Source: Ptychodera flava
Lineage: Eukaryota; Hemichordata; Enteropneusta; Ptychoderidae
Direction: 5' to 3'
Assembly (NCBI RefSeq): GCF_041260155.1
Contig: NC_091936.1
Span: 43,994,930 to 44,058,929, forward strand
Length of the DNA stretch: 64,000 nt
The notes under the pieces were generated by a model. That model searched no databases. It had not been told where the DNA came from and saw only the letters and a list, made by a program, of their open reading frames with translations. The translations under genes and the position numbers were made by a program. Positions 56,246 to 64,000 of the stretch are shown here, in pieces; position 1 is the stretch's first letter; the number at the start of each line of letters is the position of its first letter.

Positions 56246-58750
56246 TGTAACTGTACGGCTATAGCCTATGGGCTTCCCATCGCACCTCCTGTGTAGTGGG
56301 CGGCCTATAGCTGTGGGTCCATAGCTGTGGTGTTTTCAGACGGGATTCCTGCCTTTTACAGGCTGGTTTTAGCTGCAAAATTGTAGCTCTATGGTGAGGC
56401 GGTCGGTGAGTTTTGGTTTTTGCGACATCGCTCACCAGTAGAGCTACAATGCCGAAGGTCCTGTAGCATACAAAATAAGCGCGCCACACATGGCGCGGCA
56501 TTTCATGTAAAATCCCGCATATTTAGGCTGCGTTCACAAATAATGATTGGGGGGGGGGGGGGCTGGAGGAATCTCGATTGAAATCTTTTTTTTTTCAGAT
56601 CCCCCCCTAAGTACCCTAAAAAATTTTCAAATGCCCCCCTCTATATGGTCAAAATTTTTCAAGTCCCCCCCCCAACTATCACAGGCCCGCATATTGTAAA
56701 GGATGTGAGCGCAGAAAAAATAACATGTATTGCGCCGTTCTGCTCACAGGTGTTCAACACTACCTGTATTAGCACTTTGTATAGTCATATTCCCAAGGCA
56801 AGTTCTTTAAATGCATAAGTGAATTTTTCAGATTTATTGGTCTAAAAGCCAACTTGAGTTAATCAAACTCTGGCCAGGTCAATTGCTCCTGTTGAAGAGC
56901 ACACAAAATGCAATCATGAGAGAGTAGGAAAATTGTGAATTCTGGCTAATTACCGTATTGCACAGTGACCTACCAAAAATTGTTTCAAAACTACAAGACC
57001 TATATGAATTAGATGCTACTCAAAATTGACAATACCGGAAGATTAAAATATTCCATCAAATAAATATTTTAATCTCTGAAATTTTGGGTGTGATAATTGC
57101 AAATTTGGTTAAAAAATAAATAATTCCATTTGGTCACATATTTTTTCTTTTAGTCTTTACTATTCAAAGTTTTACTTCTGTATCATTTTATAATAAGAGT
57201 TTGAAATTTAGAAAATCAAGCATGGTGACCCCATCTTTTTTCTTTAATATTTGATTATTCTCATATGCCAGAATTCAAACATTCTATCTTTTCTTCCATG
57301 TGTTGCTCTCTGGCCTGATCTTGTGTACAAGTGAGTTTCACTGTCATGAGTGTCATTTGACCAAAACTCTTCTTCAACTACCATGTACATTAGAGTCAGA
57401 GCTGTCTCTGTCACTGTTCAGGTATGCAGTGACAGTGACACTGCAGTAGCATGGTTGTATCTGATAGTGACACTACCCGTAGGCAGTAGCTGTACATGTA
57501 TTAACTTTGATAATGTTGGCAATATTTTTGTTCAGTTTTACAACTGCGTTCTTCTTCTACTCCCTACAGCATGTTGAATTGTCCAGTATTCAGCTCGCTA
57601 TCACAGCCTATGTATGTGTACCATGCATTTGTATCACTGACAACTGGCTGTCAGTCTGGAATCCAATTAAATTATCACCAAATACATATTTATATTTATA
57701 TATACAGGCTTTGTCGACAAACCAAATATTGTGTGTTTGAGATGCTGTAGGGAGACAGCAAGAAACTGTAGTTGTTATATTGCATAGAAATATTGCTGCA
57801 GTAATCATTAACAGTTGCAGCTTCTGCCCTGTTACGAGGCTCAAGTTTGTTTTTAACGACAAATCACACGTTTAGATTTTTTCAAGATAAAAGTCATGAA
57901 ATATGACAAAATGGTTCTAGATTTTGTTAAATTATTACTAACATTACAACATTTTGATGACATAAAAATGGTATTCATTTTTCATTGAATTACCTACAAA
58001 AACTTGGAATTGGAAAATGTAAAACTCAAAAGGGACCCAAAAATTTTCAAGTCCCCCCCCTACAGGTAGAGCAAAATTTTCAAGTCCCCCCTCCACTACC
58101 CCTAAAATTTTCGAATCCCCCCCCCTAAATTTCCTCCAGCCCCCCCTAACCGTTTTTTGTGAACGCAGCCTTACTGCATTTGGTCGTACCGATTTATCAC
58201 TACTGAAGACTAAACACTATACTACACTAACCTTGTCGTTAATGGGGTTTGGTATTGGCGCGAACACGTCGATCGCGTTCGATAAACATTGAGCGTGTTT
58301 CTGGGAGCCGCCATTACCGGAAGTTGGTAATGGCGGCTCCAAGAAATGTTTTTGGAACGCGATCGACGTATTTGAACAAATACCAAACCCCATAAACGAC
58401 AAGGTTAGTGTAGTATAGTGTTTAGTCTTCAGTAGTGATAAATCGGTACGACCAAATATAGTAAATATATGGGATTTTACATCAAAATGCCGTGCCATGT
58501 GCAGCGTGCTTATTTTGTATGCTACAGGGCCTTCGGCATTGTAGCTCTACTGGTGAGCGATGTCGCAAAAACCAAAACTCACCGACCGCCTCACCGTAGA
58601 GCTACAATTTTGCAGCTAGTCTATGCAATATCCCATAGCTGTGGTGGCGGGGTTAAAATCGTAAAAGTCAAAACCAGCCTGTAAAAGGCAGGAATCCCGT
58701 CTGAAAACACCACAGCTATGGACCCACAGACATTCTAGGAGGCCTATAGC
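56246..58750. mobile_element. Large palindrome (foldback-like) interrupted by element C
   Basis: Left arm 56,246-56,522 plus 58,171-58,318. Right arm about 58,325-58,750. Matching words include TATGGTGAGGCGGTCGGTGA, GCGACATCGCTCACCAGTAG and GACGGGATTCCTGCC. In the inner part, GTCGTACCGATTTATCACTA and ACCTTGTCGTTAATGGGG match almost perfectly. The right arm has an extra block of about 50 bases. No protein is recognised. Confidence 0.88.
56526..58170. mobile_element. G/C-run TIR element C (1,645 bp)
   Basis: Ends GGCTGCGTTCACAAA and its near inverse; TTA on both sides (56,523-56,525 and 58,171-58,173). A left G-run then CTGGAGGAA is followed by AAAATTTTTCAAGTCCCCCC. The right end repeats AAAATTTTCAAGTCCCCCC and CTAAAATTTTCGAATCCCCC. 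The interior is related to element A (GTATTCAGCT, TGCATTTGTATCA, TTGCAGCTTCTGCCC) but lacks A's foldback insertion. Confidence 0.9.
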
Positions 58751-58857
58751 CGGTAACACACCACCCTGCCATGCAGAGCTATGTATTCCATGCGTCTACA
58801 GTCGCTTGCTATACACAGCTACGGTCTAACCTTCTAACGCATACAGTGGCCGTAGCT

Positions 58858-59113
58858 CCTGTAGCTCGAGGTTTGCCTGTTATTTGGGTCGGGGTTGCCG
58901 TCCGACTAAAATACCCAGGCAAACCTCCAGCTACAGTACTGCATCTCACAGGTGCGTGCAGCATAGCTTGGATTGTCGATCAAAGGCCAGGGATCAAATT
59001 GTGAGTCTGAAGGCTGAACCTCGGTACTGGAGTAAAGTCTAGTACCGAGGTTCAAGGTTCAGCCTTCAGCCTCACACTTCAATCGACTATCCAAGCAATG
59101 CTGCAAGCACGTG
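58858..59113. repeat. Two further adjacent palindromes
   Basis: The first is TGTAGCTCGAGGTTTGCCTG against CAGGCAAACCTCCAGCTACA (about 58,858-58,943). The second has arms at about 58,952-59,030 and 59,041-59,111, sharing GCTTGGAT, GTCGAT, GAAGGCTGAACCT and CCTCGGTACT with the inverse. They follow the large palindrome directly. Confidence 0.8.
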
Positions 59114-59857
59114 TGCTGCGGCTAGTGGCTGTAGCCATGTATCGAACCACAAGTGACTGTGCATACGTCTGCTAATGGACCGTGGTCCACTGTACTACTG
59201 GTATATATGGGAATACTATAGAGCTATGGAAGGTCAATTATCATGCAGAGGTTTTCACTAAGTTGTTGAACAGGGGAAGATCGTCAAAGAAGAGGGGACA
59301 AGCAGTACAAGCAGGGGGGAATGGATATGGGAGGGGATATGCAAATGTTAAAAAGCCATGCTACTGATCATACGGGCAGTGTTTGGTCCCAGATCCCCAT
59401 TATTTTGTAATGTTTCAGGCGTGTATTGTCATTGAATCTTGCATATGTCTATGAATATACTGACAAAGCACAGTTTGGAAGAATGGAAGATTGCTATCAA
59501 AAGTAATGTGCAGCAAAAAAGATCAAGAATATTTAATAATAGTTTATTTCTATAGTAATAATAATAGTATATTTTTTCTCTTTTCCTGCAGATTTTGGCT
59601 ATTAATTGAATTGTTAATTTTGTTCTATGCCCTTATCCACTACATTACATCACATTCAATCTGTAATAAGTTTGTCCACTTCTTAAGTTTCCATATTTCA
59701 TAATCTCTAACAATAAGCCTGCCTGCTGCTCATTGTGTGCAAGCTGAGATACATGTAACAAAGGATTGCTTTACTCATGTTAGTTAGCTGTAGGTACATC
59801 ACATCTGCTCTCTGTTATGATGCAGTTGCCCATCAATCGTAATTCTTTCAAAGTTTT
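59114..59857. other. Stretch without recognisable gene
   Basis: Nothing recognised. Confidence 0.5.
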
Positions 59858-60079
59858 CTATGCTACTTGTGAAGATAAGTGGCACCAGCTCCATTTGCCA
59901 GACTTTTCATTGCCGATCCTTCTACAGTAGCATTTGTGTATGTCAGGGTGAATGCGTCCCTCCTGATCCAAAGTCACTTCAAAAAAAAAAGAAGCAAAAG
60001 TATACATATCAGCTTGTTTTGCTTCACATGGTTTGTCTTTTGGTTGCTCCAGCCACACTGCATATTTGTACTTCTTCAT
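59858..60079 (-). CDS. Hypothetical open frame, 73 codons
   Basis: From ATG: MKKYKYAVWLEQPKDKPCEA through FFFEVTLDQEGRIHPDIHKC and ending near KSGKWSWCHLSSQVA. Composition is more protein-like than neighbouring frames and the frame is open upstream to WMKK. It could be an exon or transposon remnant. No family recognised, no clear splice sites. Confidence 0.3.
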   Translation of the reverse strand: MKKYKYAVWLEQPKDKPCEAKQADMYTFASFFFEVTLDQEGRIHPDIHKCYCRRIGNEKSGKWSWCHLSSQVA

Positions 60080-60309
60080 CCATGGGTTGTTGAATGGGAA
60101 TACGCCAGAACTTTATACTTGACAAGATTGATGGCCTTACACTCTTCACGCCCGATTCCTGTGAAGAGGTCCACACTCAACATTTAAAACAATGAATTTC
60201 AGACAAACCATGGTGGTGAAAGGGTGAAACAAGTTTCATTTACCAAGAATATGATGCAGTTGTTTTATCCTAGTGCCAGTCAGCCTTTGCACACTGATTA
60301 AGAGAAATG

Positions 60310-60410
60310 GTAGACTGAAAGATCATCGCTTGAGGGCGCTCCATACGCTCCATCCCTCTAAGAGGAGGGATTGCATAGAGGGTGTCTTCAAGCGATGGAT
60401 CTTTCAATCT
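60310..60410. mobile_element. 101-bp palindromic element with 9-bp direct repeats
   Basis: Imperfect arms of about 48 bases (AGACTGAAAGATC, ATCGCTTGA, TCCCTCT) meet at AAG. The direct repeat AGAGAAATG lies on both sides (60,301-60,309 and 60,411-60,419). A 9-bp duplication is typical of Mutator-like elements; that classification is an inference. Confidence 0.8.
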
Positions 60411-60419
60411 AGAGAAATG

Positions 60420-63400
60420 TGACCACAATCTTCAGTAAAGAATGGACCAATCTGCATCATATGACAAACATATTGTCCACACAGTATATTTCATTGTAAA
60501 GGACATGTGTTGCAAGTCATTTTAGCAACTAATTATTACTGTTTTATGAAAGCTGCTGTTGCGTCAGTAATCACCACGTAGATATCACCTTTCAAACCAA
60601 GATTAACAAGTCCATAAACAAACAGTTTTCATTCATTTTTTTTACCATCATAATGTCATAAAATTATTTAAATCAAGCAATGATATTTGTAAATGTTTGC
60701 TAACAATAACATAGCAGCATATAATTTCTATAATTTTCAGGTCATACAAGGCATCTGTGATTGCTGAGTACAGCCAACTACGTGGAAGATGGCTTGCTTG
60801 TAACAAAACATTGATTATGGTGTTCATTTACATGTGTTTGCATTGACAACTATATGATAGAAACAAGAATAATAGCTACGTAAAATTGTTGTTCATCAGT
60901 TTTTCATTTTAATGAGAACATAAACAACAGCAAACATTACTAAGACAAGTTATTGTGACAATCTTCTGAACCATGGGCCATCATGCTTGTAAATAGACCA
61001 AGACATGGTAGCAAAGTAGGCTGTATCAAGATAAGTGGACACTTAACAATTTGATACAAGCTACAACATGTTTCCTTGAGCCTTCAGCTTGTACTGTTTT
61101 CTATCTCAAACCCGATGGACGCCCTAGGTCACCAGCAATTAATATGAAACAATTTCCATTGTCTGCTAATGTTTACACGCTGCAATATAAAAACAATAAG
61201 TGCAAACATATGGCCCTGGACTTTCCCCAAGTCTGTGGGTATATAAGTATCAAAATAGAGTAAATTGAAAGCAAGTTGAAGCAATACTCTGGCAGACTGT
61301 TGCGTAAATCATTGGAGGAACACACTTGGCCAGCCAGTAACTACCGCCGAGTAAAGCCAAGCAACCATAGCCAGTCCAATAAGGCCCCCTCCCTACAAGA
61401 AGTTTTAGAGACAATGGCTAGGCACTTACACATTTTCTGCACTTTGGTTTTTTGGATTTCTTTCACTATTTCTTGTTCAAGTCCAAGAAGGATATATAAC
61501 TTTGTAAATATTACTAGAAGATGTTATATACATTATGATTGTTGACAATTGAATTCAAGTAATCAATATCAATACGGCCATACATGTATGTAAGGGGAAA
61601 GATCACAAGTCAAATACTGGTTATTTCCAAATTTCAACCTTTGACCCCATTTCCTCTGTAGTGATCCAACTTTAGCATAGAAAATGATAGAGTTGGATTC
61701 AAACCACACGCATTATGCATGGTGGTGAATGGCTTCAGGGAAAAGAGTATGAAACCAGATACATAACAAAAACATTTACATAATAAATTCAGAAGTTGCT
61801 GCTACGTATCCCTTCTAAATCAAACACTGCATCAACAACTCTGTTCTTGTTTCATTACAAAGTGAACACATTCTTTGATAATAATATTTACTGTTTGTTT
61901 CTCTCTGGTGATGTAAATTTACTCAACATATATTGTCTGAACATTTTTGGGCATGATTAGTGAAAAAAATCACTTGTTACCTATCGCCAAAAACAAAACT
62001 TAGCATTTTTATCTGGTCTTGAACCTCCACAAAAGATCCTGTGCAGTTGGTACTGCTGTTCAAATGTATCATATGCATTTGCTCACAATGACCTGCCAGA
62101 CAGTATAGTCATTTTGGTATAATTAGTTTCAGTTGGCCTTTGTGCTTTTCCATGCACTTAGACAATATTCCAAAATGGCCCTGTATGTACATGTACAAGT
62201 TTTGGATGTAGTTGTCAACTGACAGGAAAATGCAACCGAGACAGACCTGGGTCATCTTGAGGTGCGCCCTCAAGTGGTGGACAATCCTGTCAACATGTTC
62301 AGTCCTTTTTCCAGCCTTCTCTGAGCATAATAGTGTCAGCAATTTGCTGAAATATCTAGTCATCAATCTGAAATATTTTAACAAAAGATAGATGAAAGAT
62401 GTTGCAAATGACATAAATTTTATTATTATTTTAATTAACTTTACCGAGAAGACTATAGGATAAAAATCTTGTGAACAGTTTATAGTCTGAAGTGATATCC
62501 CTTGCCGTGAGCAACACTCTAGGCAGTTCTTATCCATTCATTTCCCTTCCATTATTGTTTTTTGTAAAGTTTTGTCTTCACTTTTGTCTTACAAGTTACA
62601 ATAATCTTTACACACCCCATTCCCAGTAAACAGGTCCACAATCACAACTGAAAACAAAGACGTTTGGACCAAACCATGGTGATTTGGCAGTACAGAGAAT
62701 AGTATGTAATAACCAGACACTGAGGAACACAACTTCTAATAGTTACCTTGTACAGCAAAATCATACATGATAATTATTTCTAGCCTGCTATATAGCTTGT
62801 ATTCCCTGTGTCTGACCTCAGCAAACTAGATATATGCTGTCATTGTACACTTTATCTCTAACATACAGAGTTTTAGCCTTCAGTGAATTTTGGTGCCTGT
62901 AAAAGTGGAGTACAATAACACTGACGCATCCAATAAGTTTTGGTGTTATTGGACGGTATTTGACCTTTGAACTCACATTTCTAAGCAATCAGGGAAAATA
63001 AGTCAAGATTCACTATTTTATAAAAAAAAAATATACGTCTAGTGATCATTAACTCACACAGCGAACAACTGCCAGTAAAAAGCTTTGAATTTCCTGAAGT
63101 AATTTTACTGAACTACAATTTCTTCATGGTGCACTGCACTGCACATGTTGACTTTTCATTCCTTATGCTAAGAGGATGGGCTGACTGCATTCCTTGTCTG
63201 CATGTGATCCCATGATGTGTGCATGGATTCCATGATGTGTGCATGACAGGGTATTCTGAAAATGCTATACACTCAACAGGGTATTCCGAAAATGCTATAC
63301 TCTCAACTTTTCTTGTAAAAGTTGACTCAAATAGGCTTATAATAATAAGGTTATTCACAAAATACCGTAAAAGCCCTATCAATTCCACTATTTTAATTTG

Positions 63401-64000
63401 ACCATCGTATTTTTTCTTCACAATGTTATTTTATCATATCCTTATCAATTCGACCACAGATGGAAATTTGGACTTTCTAAATCTCTATTAATTCATTCAT
63501 CCTATCATTACAATCTATTTTAAACATTTATTTTTCGTAAAATACACAGAACAATACAATGTAAAGTACAGAATGTCATGAGTCAGGACTGCAGGAAAGT
63601 TGCCTTTATATGTTTTAATCATCCATGATGGTAAGCAAAAAGTGGAAATCTCTAATATATCGACCACTAAAATTATTTTTGCTTTGTTAATTTCTAATAA
63701 TTTGATAATTTAAAATCATAATTATTTTTTCAGGTCAAATTGATAGGGTTTTTACAGTACAGGGATTTATGTCTGAGCAATCTTAGGCATCTCTTATGAT
63801 ACCTCTACTTTGTTGATGTTGTCAGACATGAATTCCGGAAAATAGTGGTCCATCAGATAAGTAACTGTAAAATGCCACTTGTTTGGCCCAAATTTTCTGC
63901 ACTTTCTGGCAGTTATTTCCTACTCCATGCTTAGTCTGCTATCCATGTGTTTTGTTCTGATGTACCGGCAGTCTGTACCACTCCATGTGTTTTGTTCTGA
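60420..64000. other. Stretch without recognisable gene
   Basis: AT-rich. Holds diffuse copies of a repeat marked by GGTCCA and CCATGGTGGTGAAAGGG (about 61,640-61,760 and 62,610-62,690; one more before this stretch at 60,150-60,230). There is a 2 x 32-bp tandem (63,245-63,308, ACAGGGTATTC(T/C)GAAAATG) and a repeated CCATGTGTTTTGTTCTGA at the right edge. The minus frame at 62,109-62,537 contains one protein-like stretch (RTEHVDRIVHHLRAHLKMTQ) bordered by possible splice sites, too weak to call. Confidence 0.4.

Noticed and set aside
62109..62537. 142-codon minus frame as a gene
   Set aside because: One protein-like stretch with possible splice sites, but no family match and the rest is AT-rich. 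Evidence too thin to call.

Overview
This window is non-coding-rich, AT-leaning animal (metazoan) DNA: genes have introns with GT/AG splice sites, and most of the sequence is repeats and transposon remains. The two recognisable host genes are an EXLX1/YoaJ-type expansin-like gene and a core-1 beta-1,3-galactosyltransferase (C1GALT1 family). Those genes, the dense non-LTR retrotransposon fragments and the many small inverted-repeat elements fit a marine invertebrate. A hemichordate or cephalochordate is my guess only; nothing here proves the species. No operons, CRISPR arrays, rRNA or tRNA genes were seen.

Region 1 (about 1-16,100) is the expansin locus. On the minus strand, seven exons between 14,658 and 4,570 join with fully consistent reading phase into one predicted 803-residue secreted protein. 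It has three complete expansin modules in tandem (double-psi beta-barrel plus CBM63-like domain), Ser/Thr-rich and acidic linkers, and a C-terminal hydrophobic tail. A decayed copy of its last exon lies at 1-700, and an inverted decayed copy spanning two exons and an intron lies at 15,247-16,090. Introns and flanks carry minisatellites (40/42-bp, 27-bp and 19-bp units) and microsatellites.

Region 2 (about 16,100-26,600) is repeat desert: a 42-bp array, a 1.6-kb array of 47-bp units, a retrotransposon C-terminal fragment, long TA tracts around a perfect hairpin, a gag-like Cys-rich fragment and a 590-bp inverted-repeat element.

Region 3 (26,780-27,973, minus) holds two exons of the C1GALT1-like gene. 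Its last exon is not visible here.

Region 4 (28,200-47,000) is a nested transposon landscape. Several terminal-inverted-repeat (TIR) elements share an unusual design: a short TIR, a long G-run, then subterminal AT-rich phrases each followed by a C-run. Foldback elements, a truncated LINE and small palindromic elements are nested in or beside them. A candidate first exon of a mitochondrial-protein gene with an NRF-1-like motif sits at 45,384-45,598.

Region 5 (47,400-55,300) is a 178-bp satellite array, then a decayed non-LTR retrotransposon (ORF1, endonuclease and reverse transcriptase) interrupted by a 563-bp palindromic element and a roughly 130-bp repeat, then an oppositely oriented LINE fragment.

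Region 6 (55,700-64,000) starts with a candidate first coding exon (55,825-55,945). It continues with a large nested palindrome whose left arm is split by a G/C-run element, further palindromes, a 101-bp element with 9-bp direct repeats, and sequence in which I can support no gene.
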